Source of the DNA: Streptomyces iconiensis
Lineage (GTDB): Bacteria; Actinomycetota; Actinomycetes; Streptomycetales; Streptomycetaceae
Assembly: GCF_028657195.3 (NCBI RefSeq)
Contig: NZ_JANCPR020000011.1
Location: forward strand, 1-64,000
DNA: 64,000 nucleotides
Direction of reading: 5' to 3'
Both the position numbers and the translations under genes were made by a program. The number at the start of each line of letters is the position of its first letter. Position 1 is the first letter of the stretch. Positions 55,827 to 64,000 of the stretch are shown one piece after another. The notes beneath the pieces were generated by a model. That model ran no database searches. It worked only from the letters and a program-made list of their open reading frames with translations, and was not told the DNA's origin.

Positions 55827-56759
55827 TCATTGGGCGGGGCCGGTGGCGGTCTTGGTCCTTCGGCTGCGCAGGGACCATCGCCGCCGGGGCACGGTCGCCG
55901 GCGGGCCCGGCACAAGGTGCGGGGTGTCCGGGCCCGGACGGGCCGGATCGGCCTCCGGCGCTGGGGTGGCGGGGTGGGACGCCAAGGGCGCGGAGGAACG
56001 CGCCTCCTCCAGGGCCGTGTGCAGTGACAACTGGTAGGTCCGGACCTCCTCTTCGCTGTCTGCGACGCGGAGCGACTCCAGCGCGTCGTTCATCGCCTCC
56101 GGTTCCCTGCGCTCTTCCGCGAGCGCCGGCATCAGCGCCCTGAGCCGGGCCTGCTCGTCGGCGGCCGGAACGGCCTCGGCGAGCGCGTCGTCATCGAGCA
56201 CAGACGCCCTGGCCGCCGCCAGTTCCCAGGGGCCGCCCGCCTCGGTCTCCAACTGGCGCACCCGCCTGCTGCGCCAGCGCCTTCCCCGCTCGTCGAGACC
56301 CGCTTTCAGTGCCTCACGCCTCTCGCGCGGCATGCGTTCTTTCAGCAGCTCAGGGCTGCTGTCCACGAACTCCCGTAGTTCGTGGGCGAGATAGAGCCAG
56401 ACAACGGTGCGGTAGCGATTGACGTAGAACCTCACCGGGCTGAAGTGCCCTGTCCTGGCGAGACGGGCGAAGCGCGAGAGGCTGATGCCCATCAGCGTCG
56501 CCCCCTCGCTCGCGCCGACCAGCCGCAACCGCTCGCGCAGGAGCTCCGGAAAGCCCTCCGCGCTCTTGACCCTCTCGATCTCCTCGCGCGTCACCCGGCG
56601 AGGTCCTCCGGGGACCCCCGGCACAGTGCGTACCTCCTCCGTGTGCACGGCAAGCTCAAGTTCCCTGGGCCACAGGCCCAGTTCCCCGGCCGCCGTGCGC
56701 AGTGCCATGTTCGTGGAGCGGGTCTCCGCTCCTTGGCCGTTGGTCGTCCTGCTTCGCAT
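55827..56759 (-). CDS. DUF6397 family protein with HTH-like segment
   Basis: 310 aa from ATG 56759 with GGGGGA upstream. The region ATLMGISLSRFARLARTGHFSPVRFYVNRYRTVVWLYLAHELREF looks like a MerR/excisionase-type helix-turn-helix with a following arm. The C-terminal third is acidic then Pro-rich. I recognise the overall pattern as a Streptomyces-specific family without known function. It sits downstream of the roadblock gene on the same strand. Confidence 0.75.
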   Translation of the reverse strand: MRSRTTNGQGAETRSTNMALRTAAGELGLWPRELELAVHTEEVRTVPGVPGGPRRVTREEIERVKSAEGFPELLRERLRLVGASEGATLMGISLSRFARLARTGHFSPVRFYVNRYRTVVWLYLAHELREFVDSSPELLKERMPRERREALKAGLDERGRRWRSRRVRQLETEAGGPWELAAARASVLDDDALAEAVPAADEQARLRALMPALAEERREPEAMNDALESLRVADSEEEVRTYQLSLHTALEEARSSAPLASHPATPAPEADPARPGPDTPHLVPGPPATVPRRRWSLRSRRTKTATGPAQ

Positions 56760-56892
56760 GCGGTCATCCCCCCGCTGTCGTTCAACTACGTTGCGTGAAG
56801 ACGATAACGCGCTCGCGATTTTCTCGCGGAGCCTGTGGATAACTCCGCGGACATGCAGGTCAGAGGCTTTCGGTGAGGAGCGGTGCGGCGGC

Positions 56893-57285
56893 TCAGCGAC
56901 TGTTTCGCATGGCGACGCCCAGGTGCTCGCCGACACGGTTGACCAACAGCGTCATCTCGTAGGCGACCTGGCCGATGTCCGCCTCCGCCCCCGCCAGGAC
57001 ACACAGGCAGCTGCCGTCACCCGCGGCCGTCACGAAGAGCACCCCCTCATCGAACTCGATCATGGTCTGTCGTACGCGTCCCGCCCTGAAGTGCTGGCCT
57101 GACCCTTTGGCTAGGCTGTGCAGCCCGGAGGAGACGGCCGCCAGATGCTCGGCGTCCTCCCGGTCGAGTTCATGGCTGCTGCCCGTGACGAGTCCGTCGT
57201 TGGAGAGCACCAGCGCGTGCCGGACAGACGAGATCCGCTTCGTGAGGTCGTCCAACAACCAGTCGAGTCCCGTATTCAGTGCCAC
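56893..57285 (-). CDS. Roadblock/LC7 domain protein (CvnB-like)
   Basis: 130 aa from ATG 57285. MALNTGLDWLLDDLTKRISSVRHALVLSNDGL and IEFDEGVLFVTAAGDGSCLCVL are typical of the roadblock proteins encoded in Streptomyces conservons, which act with a sensor kinase and a small GTPase. The gene is intact, but its partners here are only remnants (57378-57822), so it may now work alone or with another conservon. Confidence 0.9.
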   Translation of the reverse strand: MALNTGLDWLLDDLTKRISSVRHALVLSNDGLVTGSSHELDREDAEHLAAVSSGLHSLAKGSGQHFRAGRVRQTMIEFDEGVLFVTAAGDGSCLCVLAGAEADIGQVAYEMTLLVNRVGEHLGVAMRNSR

Positions 57286-57377
57286 CCCGCTGCCCCCTTT
57301 TCCTCAGCATCTGCCGTGCCACCCTTACCCACGACAGCACGGTGAGCAACCACTACGTCCTCTTTGGGCGCGCGAGG

Positions 57378-57683
57378 TTATATCCCTGTCGCATCCGTCA
57401 CTGCCATCTCGCCCAGGAGCGCGGTGCGGTGGCGTCCGGCCACGTACTCGATCAGCCGGACCAGCGCTTCCTTGCCCACGTCGCGGTCCCGTGCATCGAG
57501 GAGCGTGACCGGAACCCTGGGCTCCAGACCGAGCGCTCGCGCGATCTCGCGCGTGGTGTGGGAGCGGGTGCGGGAGAAGCAGTTGACGACGACAAGGAAG
57601 GGAACGCCGAGGCGCTCGAAGTAGTCAACGGCCGGAAAGCACAGTTCCAGTTCGAGGGGGCGTTCACAGGGCGCGGAGGCCAT
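57378..57683 (-). pseudogene. CvnD-type GTPase, C-terminal remnant
   Basis: The frame reads CFPAVDYFERLGVPFLVVVNCF, then TREIARALGLEPRVPVTLLDARDRDVGKEALVRLIEYV. This is the second half of conservon GTP-binding proteins, with NCF (for NKxD) and the DARD motif. The N-terminal half with the P-loop GxxGxGKT is missing: the short lead MASAPCERPLELEL runs straight into the C-terminal part. So GTP binding is lost and this is a relic. Confidence 0.8.
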
Positions 57684-57822
57684 CGATCACCTCGCCGAGG
57701 ACTCCGGCGGCGCCCTCCCGGGACAGCGGCGTGGGAGACGCGGGGCGCTGGACGCGCAGGTGGCCCCGACGGCACAGATCCCCCAGCAGGACCCATCGGA
57801 AGGGCCCTGGTTCGGGTGAGGC
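57664..57822 (-). pseudogene. CvnC (DUF742) C-terminal remnant
   Basis: In this frame the sequence gives WVLLGDLCRRGHLRVQRPAS, then LSREGAAGVLGEVIDGLRAL and a stop, which is the characteristic end of DUF742 proteins (VLLGDL...G.L.V..P....LL..VLDGLRAL). An in-frame stop at 57823-57825 cuts off everything upstream. It overlaps the start of the CvnD remnant, as in intact conservons. Confidence 0.75.
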
Positions 57823-57925
57823 TCACGCCGAACGCCTTGCGGAAGCGTCGCAATTCGCCGACTCCGCGAACGGCAACGACCGGTCCTGCTCCGTATGTGA
57901 GTGGCCGGGGCACGATGATGGGCGT

Positions 57926-58567
57926 ATGACACATGACATGGCTGAAGGACGGGCCGCAGTCCAGGAGTTCTTCACGGAGCGCGCGGCGCGGTGGGACGCG
58001 AAGTTCCCCGACGACGGCCCGGCGTACGCCTCCGCTGTCGCCGCGCTCGGTCTGCGCCCGGGCGCCACGGTCCTGGACGGGGGGTGCGGAACCGGTAGGG
58101 CACTGCCTCCCCTGCGGGACGCCGTGGGACCGTCGGGCACGGTACTGGGCGCCGATCTGACACCGGCCATGCTGGAGCAGGCCGTGCTCAAGGGGCGGGA
58201 CGGAGCCGCCTGGTTGCTCTGCGCCGACGCCGCCCGGCTGCCGCTGCGGGACGGCGCCCTGGACGCGGTGTTCGGCGCCGGACTCATCTCACACCTGCCA
58301 GGCCCGGAGATCGGGCTGCGCGAACTCGCCCGCACCGTACGTGCCGGCGGCGTGCTCGCCCTCTTCCACCCCCTCGGGCGCGCGGCGCTGGCCGCGCGCC
58401 AGGGACGGCAGGTGACCTCGGACGACGTACGGGCCGAGCGCCGGCTCCAGCCGCTGCTGGCCGCGACGGGCTGGCGGCTGGACTCCTACGTGGACGAGGA
58501 CAACCGGTATCTCGCGCTGGCCGTACGGATCAGGGCCGGTGAGCCGACCGGGGGCGACCCTGCCTAG
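57926..58567 (+). CDS. Class I SAM-dependent methyltransferase
   Basis: 213 aa from ATG 57926. The SAM-binding motif is ATVLDGGCGTGRALP, with the acidic turn GADLTPAMLEQA and motif FGAGLISHLPGPEIGLRELARTVRAGG typical of UbiE/Methyltransf_11 members. Substrate unknown. Its stop shares the CTAG palindrome with the convergent MpaB-type gene, so the two genes overlap tail to tail by 4 nt. Confidence 0.88.
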   Translation: MTHDMAEGRAAVQEFFTERAARWDAKFPDDGPAYASAVAALGLRPGATVLDGGCGTGRALPPLRDAVGPSGTVLGADLTPAMLEQAVLKGRDGAAWLLCADAARLPLRDGALDAVFGAGLISHLPGPEIGLRELARTVRAGGVLALFHPLGRAALAARQGRQVTSDDVRAERRLQPLLAATGWRLDSYVDEDNRYLALAVRIRAGEPTGGDPA

Positions 58568-59496
58568 GGGCGCTTCTCCTCGATGGCGGACTGCCCCTTG
58601 GCCGCGTGCGGCACCGGGCAGGCGGACTTCCCCTGGCCGGTCCCGCCCCCGAAGGCGCCGAGGTCGGCCACCTGGTAGCCCACGGGGTAGCCGGGATAGC
58701 TCTTGATCTCGCGGTTCTGCCGCCCGAAGTGCGGGCGGTCGCGCGGCGGCAGCAGCCGTACGCCCCTGCCCCGCAGCCGCAGCGCGCCGCGCACCAGGCG
58801 CCGCGTCGTGGGGCTGGGTCGGGCGTAGCGGAAGGCGCGCAGCAGCGAGTCGTCCAGCAGTGCCTTGCTGGCGGTGCGCACCGCGGGGGCGAGGGGCGCC
58901 GGGTACCAGGAGGCCATCAGGTCGAGGGTGGAGTCGGAGACCTTCCGCGCACCCTCGTCCCAGCCGTAGTTGGCGTCCTCGTAGTCGTTCAGGTACTTCT
59001 CGAACTCGGCGTAGCCGACGGGCACGTCCTGGATGCCCATGTGCCGCCCCAGGGTGCTGTAGTAGTGCGCCGTGGCGCGCAGCTCGTGCGGAGTGAGGCG
59101 GCGCCAGCCGAACGCGTCGAGCCAGCGCTTGGGCGTCACCACGAAGGTGCACAGCACGTAGCGCATGTCGTCGTTGGAGATGTCGTAGGTGCGGTGCATC
59201 TGGTTGATGCGCCGGATCGCGGTGCGCCCGTTCACACTGTCGAAGCCGTGCTCGACAACCGCGTCCAGCAGGAGCGAGGTGTCGTCGTAGCGCCTCTGCG
59301 TACGGTCGGTCAGTTCGGCCGTCTCGGCCAGCAGCCGGCCGATGCTGGGCACGGCATAGGTGCGGTAGAGGGCGAGTTCGAGTGCCCGGGCGATGTCCCA
59401 GGGGAACTCGTAGGCCGCGATCAGTCGGTAGATCTCGTGGGAGTCCTTTTCGGGGTCGAGTCGCAGGATGTGCTTGAGCCGGTCGTAACGCCGCAC
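58564..59496 (-). CDS. MpaB-type oxygenase (DUF2236)
   Basis: 310 aa from GTG 59496. The body shows the family pattern: YRLIAAYEFPWDIARALELALYRTYAVPSIG, FDSVNGRTAIRRINQMHRTYDISNDDMRYVL and KRWLDAFGWRRLTPHELRATAHYYSTLGRHMGI. Fungal MpaB oxygenase cleaves a prenyl chain in mycophenolate synthesis; bacterial DUF2236 proteins include rubber oxygenases and many unassigned members. The C-terminal ~40 residues are variable. Confidence 0.85.
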   Translation of the reverse strand: MRRYDRLKHILRLDPEKDSHEIYRLIAAYEFPWDIARALELALYRTYAVPSIGRLLAETAELTDRTQRRYDDTSLLLDAVVEHGFDSVNGRTAIRRINQMHRTYDISNDDMRYVLCTFVVTPKRWLDAFGWRRLTPHELRATAHYYSTLGRHMGIQDVPVGYAEFEKYLNDYEDANYGWDEGARKVSDSTLDLMASWYPAPLAPAVRTASKALLDDSLLRAFRYARPSPTTRRLVRGALRLRGRGVRLLPPRDRPHFGRQNREIKSYPGYPVGYQVADLGAFGGGTGQGKSACPVPHAAKGQSAIEEKRP

Positions 59497-59585
59497 GTGG
59501 CGTCGCCTCCTGTCACTGCCCGTGTCTGTTGTGGATCCACTCTAGAAGCTATGGTCACCGGGATCCGGTCCGAAGGAGGGGCTTG

Positions 59586-60389
59586 ATGGTGGCTGCCGAA
59601 GAGCAGAACGCACTGGACGGGGACGCACTTTACGTACTGACGGCCGTGCTGTTGACGCCCGCTCAGTTCCCCAGTGTGCTCGGCGACGACTACCCGGCGG
59701 CGTGCGCGGTGCTCGGCCTTGAGCCCTACGCCGAGGGCTACGGCCTGGTGCTGGGGCAGGACGGGGAAGGCGCGCGGTGGACCGTGGTGACCGAGGACGT
59801 GACACTCGTGGCATGCGCGGTGGCCGCGTGGGACTGCGGCATGGAGTACGACCTGTCACCCGACGGGAGTTCGGTCGTCGCCGTACTGCCGGGGTGGCCA
59901 CTCGCGCTGGCCGTCTCGGCGCCCGGTGTGCCCGCACCGCACGACCCGGCGCCCGATCCGGAGCTGGACGGCGGAGTGCCCCCGCTCGTCCCGCCGGACA
60001 CCTCGCAGTGGGGGCCGCCGCAACGCAGGCTCGGGGCCGACGAGATCGCGCTCCAGTGGGCGCAGTGGCGTGAACAGGTGGAAGACGGCGTGGAGTTCGT
60101 GGACGCCGGTGAGGAGCCGGACAGCGGCGTGCGGCGTGTCCTGGAGGAGGTACAGGCGTATGTGGAGTCCCCGCCGCCGCCCGGACGGATACGTTCGGCC
60201 TTCGCTTCGGGCGAGGCGCGGACGCTGCGCGCCGACGGGCCGGGCTGGAGCGTGGTGGCGCGCACGGACGACATCGCGTTCGTGCTCCTGGACGAGGCGC
60301 CGGGTGAGGTACGCCCCGTCGGGCGTGGCCGCGAGCTGCCCGAACTGCTCGCGGCCCTCGACGGCATCGCGGTCCGGCCTGCTGCCTGA
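59586..60389 (+). CDS. Conserved-looking hypothetical protein
   Basis: 267 aa from ATG 59586, with a good AAGGAGG site 7-9 nt upstream. I recognise no domain. The N-terminal 115 residues alternate hydrophobic and acidic stretches (ALYVLTAVLLTPAQFPSVL, VVTEDVTLVACAVAAWDCG), and a Pro-rich linker (HDPAPDPELDGGVPPLVPPD) joins them to a C-terminal acidic domain ending FVLLDEAPGEVRPVGRGREL. No signal peptide or cysteine motif is present. Codon bias is normal, so it is a real gene. Confidence 0.75.
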   Translation: MVAAEEQNALDGDALYVLTAVLLTPAQFPSVLGDDYPAACAVLGLEPYAEGYGLVLGQDGEGARWTVVTEDVTLVACAVAAWDCGMEYDLSPDGSSVVAVLPGWPLALAVSAPGVPAPHDPAPDPELDGGVPPLVPPDTSQWGPPQRRLGADEIALQWAQWREQVEDGVEFVDAGEEPDSGVRRVLEEVQAYVESPPPPGRIRSAFASGEARTLRADGPGWSVVARTDDIAFVLLDEAPGEVRPVGRGRELPELLAALDGIAVRPAA

Positions 60390-60423
60390 CGGGCGTGTGG
60401 CGTTGCCCGGACCGCCTGCCGCG

Positions 60424-60606
60424 CTAGCGGCCCAGCTCCTTACGGCCGACCCTGCGGAGCCTGCGGCGCTGCGAGGGGTCCAGCGTCAGGTAGGCGACTG
60501 CCGGCACACCGACGATCACCAGCACCGCGATCCAGAACGACGTCAGCCACCACAGCAGCAGCCCGACGGCCACTCCGCCGACGGCGATCTTGCCTCGGTT
60601 GGTCAT
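60424..60606 (-). CDS. Small membrane protein
   Basis: 60 aa from ATG 60606, with GGAGGGAT 6 nt upstream. Two close hydrophobic segments (AVGGVAVGLLLWWL and WIAVLVIVGVPAVAYLTL) are followed by a strongly basic tail (RRRLRRVGRKELGR), predicting a hairpin in the membrane with a cytoplasmic tail. Function unknown. Confidence 0.8.
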   Translation of the reverse strand: MTNRGKIAVGGVAVGLLLWWLTSFWIAVLVIVGVPAVAYLTLDPSQRRRLRRVGRKELGR

Positions 60607-60788
60607 CTCGATCCCTCCTCCGATGCGACGGCGCTCGCCGCTTATCCGGTACAGCGGCGCCTGCCACTCACTCCATTGAACGCCATCGGAGCCGGATGGG
60701 TTCCATACGCGTTTCCAGCCGCCTCCACGTGTGGGGTACTCTCGGCGACCCCCTCCCGCTAGTCAAGTTTGAGGAATGCGTCAGCACT

Positions 60789-63725
60789 GTGGCAGAGACC
60801 GTGGTAACGCCCTTCGGAACATCGCAGCTCAGCGGCTGCGCAGCTGTGTTTCTCCCCTCGGACCCGCCGCGCGGATCACGGGTGGCGTTCTGGCTCCCCG
60901 ACGGCACGCCCCTGTGGGACGACGGAGGTGAGGGAACGGGCGGCTGTCCCGGTGACGCCGTACCGCTGACCGTCGTACTGCCCGACGAGGACGGCGCCGT
61001 GGACACGCATACGGTGCACGCACTGGCACTGTCCGTGACAGAAGCGCTCCCGGTGCTGACCCGGGCGCACGCGGCCGGCTCCGGCACGGCCGCGGCCTAC
61101 TGGGGCGCCGTCGCGCTGCACGCTCTGGGGCTGGCCGCACGGGGCAAGCTGCTGCCAGGGCTGAGCCCGGAGGGACACGACGCGTGGCGGCTCGGGCCGT
61201 TCGACACGGAGGACAGCGAACACACCGCGCGGCTCGCCGCCGCGATGCCGCCGTACGCGCACGCCGTACCGCTGCCCGGCCAGGACCCGCTCCGGATGCC
61301 CGCTCCCGAACCGCTGCTGCGGGCCTTCATGGACGCCGTGGCCGACTCCCTGCCCCGCACTCCGGCGGCGCCGCTCGCGGCGGGCGGGCCCGCCTTCGTC
61401 TCACGGGAACCCCTGCGCATCCCCGAACTGCGCGAATGGGCCGCCGAGGTGGCGGCGGGGCAGGACGCCGGGATCCGGCTGTCGCTCCGTATCGAGGTCT
61501 CCGGTCTGGAGCGCACCGGGCGGGGCGGCGAGGCGGAGGGCGAGCCGGCCGTCCGGTTCCGCGGCGTGCCCCAGCTCCACGCACTCGCCGACGCCACCCT
61601 GGTCGCCGACGCCGCCGAGGTGTGGTCGGGAGCCTCGCCACTGAGTGAACGCCTCGGCCCGAGAGTGCGTACGGAAGCGCTGCTCACCCTGCGCAGGGCT
61701 GCGGCTGCCTGGGACGCGCTCACCCCGCTGCTGTCGGCAGCTGTGCCGGATGCCATCGAGCTGGCCGACGAGGAGATCGCCGAACTGCTCGGCTCCGCTG
61801 TGCCGCGCGCCCTGGCGGCTGCGGGCGTCCAGGTGCACTGGCCGCGCGAGTTCGCGCGGTCGCTGACCGCGCGGGCCGTGATCGGCCCTGGAGGCGATGA
61901 CGGCGGCGCGGAGCAAGGCACCGGGGGCGGCCAGGGCACCGGTCCTGCGGGCACGGGGCTGCCCTCCGCCCTCTCCCCCGACGCGCTGCTCAGCTTCGAC
62001 TGGCGGTTCGCCGTTGGCGACCATGAGGTCACCCGCGCCGAACTGGACCGGCTGGCCGAGTCCGGCCGCCCGCTGGTGCGGCTGCGCGACCAATGGGTGC
62101 TCATCGACCCCGGCGAGATCCGCAGGGCGCGGCAGCGGCAGGACCGCAAGGTCGGCACGCTCGACGCGCTCGGCGCCGTCCTCACGGGGACGGCGGAACA
62201 GGACGGCGAGCGCGTGGAGGTGCGCGCTACCGGGTGGCTGGAGGCGCTCAGAGAGCGGCTGGCCGACCCAGAACGCCGGGACGAGCCGCCCCTGCCGCCG
62301 CCACCTGAGCTGAAGGCCACGCTCAGGGACTACCAGCTGCGGGGCCTGGACTGGCTGCACCGCATGACATCTCTCGGACTCGGCGGCTGCCTCGCGGACG
62401 ACATGGGACTGGGCAAGACCATCACGCTGATCGCGCTCCACCTGCGCCGCCAGCGGCAGCCGGCCACCGCGGGGCCGACCCTGGTCGTCTGCCCCGCCTC
62501 ACTGATGGGCAACTGGCAGCGTGAGATCGAGCGGTTCGCGCCGGGGACCCCCGTACGGCGGTTCCACGGAGGCGCGAGGAGCCTGGAGGAGCTGGGCGAG
62601 GGTGAGTTCGTACTGACCACCTACGGCACGATGCGGCTGGACGCGGAACGGCTCGGCGCCGGCTCCCCCTGGGGCTTGGTCGTCGCGGACGAGGCACAGC
62701 ATGTGAAGAACCCCTTCGCCGCGACGGCCCGGGCCCTGCGCACCCTGCCCGCGCGGGCACGCGTCGCGCTGACCGGCACTCCTGTGGAGAACAATCTCTC
62801 CGAGCTGTGGGCGGTACTGGACTGGACGACGCCCGGACTGCTGGGCCGCCTGGGCACGTTCCGAAGGCGCTACGCCGACGCGGCCGAGGACGGCGACCCG
62901 CTGGCGGCAGAGCAACTCGCCCGCCTCGTGAGGCCGTTCCTGCTGCGGCGCCACAAGACGGACCCGGGCATCGCGCCTGAGCTGCCGCCCAAGACCGAGA
63001 CCGATCGCGCGGTGTCGCTGACACCCGAACAGGCGGGGCTCTACGAGGCGGTGGTGCGCGAGAGCCTGCAGGAGCTGCGCGGAACGGACGGCTTCGCGCG
63101 GCGCGGGCTCGTCGTCAAACTGCTCACCTCGCTCAAGCAGATCTGCAACCATCCGGCGCAGTACCTCAAGGAGGACGGCGGCAGGCTTCCAGGGCGCTCG
63201 GGGAAGCTGGAGCTTCTCGACGAACTACTGGACACGCTGCTGGCCGAGGACGCCGGCGTGCTGGTCTTCACGCAGTACGTCCAGATGGCACGCCTTATGG
63301 AACGCCATCTGGACAACAGGGGTGTGGCCACGCAGTTCCTGCACGGCGGCACACCCGTAGCGCGCCGTGAAGAGATGGTGCGCCGGTTCCAGGAGGGCGC
63401 GGCTCCCGTCTTCCTGCTCTCCCTCAAGGCCGCGGGCACGGGCCTCAACCTGACCCGCGCGAGCCACGTCATCCACTACGACAGGTGGTGGAACCCGGCG
63501 GTCGAGGCCCAGGCGACCGACCGCGCGTACCGCATCGGGCAGACCCTGCCCGTGCAGGTGCACCGGCTCATCGCCGAGGGCACGATCGAGGACCGTATCG
63601 CCGGAATGCTGCGCCGTAAGAAGGCGCTCGCCGATGCGGTACTCGGCTCGGGCGAGGCAGCGCTGACCGAGCTGTCCGACACCGAACTGGCCGAACTGGT
63701 GGAGCTGCGGAAGGTGGAGCGTTGA
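60789..63725 (+). CDS. SNF2 family DNA/RNA helicase
   Basis: 978 aa from GTG 60789 (VAETVVTPFGTSQL), chosen because GAGGA lies upstream; an ATG at 60696 would add 31 less protein-like residues. The N-terminal half is the bacterial SNF2-associated region. The helicase core has LADDMGLGKTITLIAL (Walker A), VADEAQHVKNP (DEAQ box), LTGTPVENNLSELWAVLDW, then FTQYVQMARLMERHL, LSLKAAGTGLNLTRASHVIH and RAYRIGQTLPVQVHRLIAEGTIEDRI. It is a full Swi2/Snf2 translocase. It overlaps the SWIM-protein gene, its usual partner. Confidence 0.9.
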   Translation: MAETVVTPFGTSQLSGCAAVFLPSDPPRGSRVAFWLPDGTPLWDDGGEGTGGCPGDAVPLTVVLPDEDGAVDTHTVHALALSVTEALPVLTRAHAAGSGTAAAYWGAVALHALGLAARGKLLPGLSPEGHDAWRLGPFDTEDSEHTARLAAAMPPYAHAVPLPGQDPLRMPAPEPLLRAFMDAVADSLPRTPAAPLAAGGPAFVSREPLRIPELREWAAEVAAGQDAGIRLSLRIEVSGLERTGRGGEAEGEPAVRFRGVPQLHALADATLVADAAEVWSGASPLSERLGPRVRTEALLTLRRAAAAWDALTPLLSAAVPDAIELADEEIAELLGSAVPRALAAAGVQVHWPREFARSLTARAVIGPGGDDGGAEQGTGGGQGTGPAGTGLPSALSPDALLSFDWRFAVGDHEVTRAELDRLAESGRPLVRLRDQWVLIDPGEIRRARQRQDRKVGTLDALGAVLTGTAEQDGERVEVRATGWLEALRERLADPERRDEPPLPPPPELKATLRDYQLRGLDWLHRMTSLGLGGCLADDMGLGKTITLIALHLRRQRQPATAGPTLVVCPASLMGNWQREIERFAPGTPVRRFHGGARSLEELGEGEFVLTTYGTMRLDAERLGAGSPWGLVVADEAQHVKNPFAATARALRTLPARARVALTGTPVENNLSELWAVLDWTTPGLLGRLGTFRRRYADAAEDGDPLAAEQLARLVRPFLLRRHKTDPGIAPELPPKTETDRAVSLTPEQAGLYEAVVRESLQELRGTDGFARRGLVVKLLTSLKQICNHPAQYLKEDGGRLPGRSGKLELLDELLDTLLAEDAGVLVFTQYVQMARLMERHLDNRGVATQFLHGGTPVARREEMVRRFQEGAAPVFLLSLKAAGTGLNLTRASHVIHYDRWWNPAVEAQATDRAYRIGQTLPVQVHRLIAEGTIEDRIAGMLRRKKALADAVLGSGEAALTELSDTELAELVELRKVER

Positions 63726-64000
63726 GCGAGGACAGGGCGCACGGGGCCGCCGAGGAGAGCAGCACCCGCACCCCGGAGCGGGTCTTCGCCGCACTCCCGG
63801 CCGCACAGGGCCGCGGTTTCGCCCGTACGTGGTGGGGGCGCACCTGGCTCCAGGCGCTCGAAGACACGGCGCTCGACGGCGGACAGCTCAAGCAGGGCAG
63901 GAAGTACGCGCGTCAGGGTGCCGTGGGCGCCGTGTCCGTCCGTCCCGGCCGGATCACGGCCGTTGTGCACGATCCCGACAGGACGACGTACCGCGCGGAC
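63722..64000 (+). CDS. SWIM zinc finger protein, N-terminal part
   Basis: Starts at TTG 63722, overlapping the SNF2 stop (TTGA), and runs off the window after 93 codons. GFARTWWGRTWLQALEDTALDGGQLKQGRKYARQGAVGAVSV is the standard N-terminus of SWIM-domain proteins found next to SNF2 helicases. The CxCx(n)CxH finger lies beyond the window edge. The overlap implies translational coupling and a joint function in DNA handling. Confidence 0.88.
   Translation, partial: MSEDRAHGAAEESSTRTPERVFAALPAAQGRGFARTWWGRTWLQALEDTALDGGQLKQGRKYARQGAVGAVSVRPGRITAVVHDPDRTTYRAD

Overview
The window is chromosomal DNA from a very G+C-rich actinomycete, almost certainly Streptomyces or a close relative. The evidence is strong G/C bias at third codon positions, GGAGG-type ribosome binding sites mixed with GTG/TTG starts, and typical families (SAV2177-type methyltransferase, conservon remnants, DUF6397, DUF3516 helicase, SNF2-SWIM pair, lasso peptide locus). 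Transposase, integrase and regulator remnants plus a biosynthetic cluster suggest an accessory part of the chromosome for about 0-30 kb. From about 31 kb rightwards the content is mostly housekeeping-like.

Layout. 0-4.8 kb: edge of an IS5-type transposase, an SDR, an aromatic-hydroxylase-type FAD monooxygenase, a TetR regulator and a divergent TetX-like FAD monooxygenase. 5.4-11.7 kb: SGNH hydrolase, IS630 remnant, a tRNA-Pro(CGG)-like element 3 nt ahead of an unrecognised 778-aa protein, a methyltransferase, and a divergent MarR/cupin pair around a palindromic operator. 11.8-17.5 kb: two truncated genes abutting head to head, then a complete lasso peptide operon (precursor, cyclase, RRE, protease, ABC exporter) on the minus strand. 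17.8-30 kb: enoyl-CoA isomerase-like protein, a small cationic secreted peptide, a hydrolase / NemR-like TetR / DJ-1 / amidase group, an SDR-TetR divergent pair with two palindromic operators, a degraded integrase, a frameshifted MFS transporter, an SDR remnant and an LTD-domain protein. 30-46 kb: LysR regulator, lone ABC ATPase, questin-oxidase-like protein, macrodomain protein, NamZ-type muramidase, VOC and NERD proteins, ABC exporter with divergent MarR, D-lactate dehydrogenase, alpha-amylase and GH109-like enzyme. 46-64 kb: L,D-transpeptidase, a two-gene heterodimeric ABC exporter with complementary degenerate ATP sites, membrane hydrolase, DUF3516 helicase, thioesterase II, DUF6397, roadblock protein with conservon remnants, methyltransferase, MpaB-type oxygenase, hypothetical and membrane proteins, and SNF2 helicase followed by a SWIM protein cut by the window end.

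Functional groups. The lasso genes form one translationally coupled operon; the predicted core is GGSGKYREAGVGRFL with a Gly1-Glu8 ring. Several regulator/target pairs are divergent around visible inverted repeats (TetR/TetX-like, MarR/cupin, SDR/TetR, ABC/MarR). The most unusual locus is the tRNA-like element joined to the 778-aa gene: its four helices pair, and it has the C1-G72 pair and CGG anticodon of a proline tRNA, but its D- and T-loops lack the usual elbow nucleotides.

Limits: all calls come from reading the sequence. No database search, folding program or alignment was run, and family names rest on recognised motifs.
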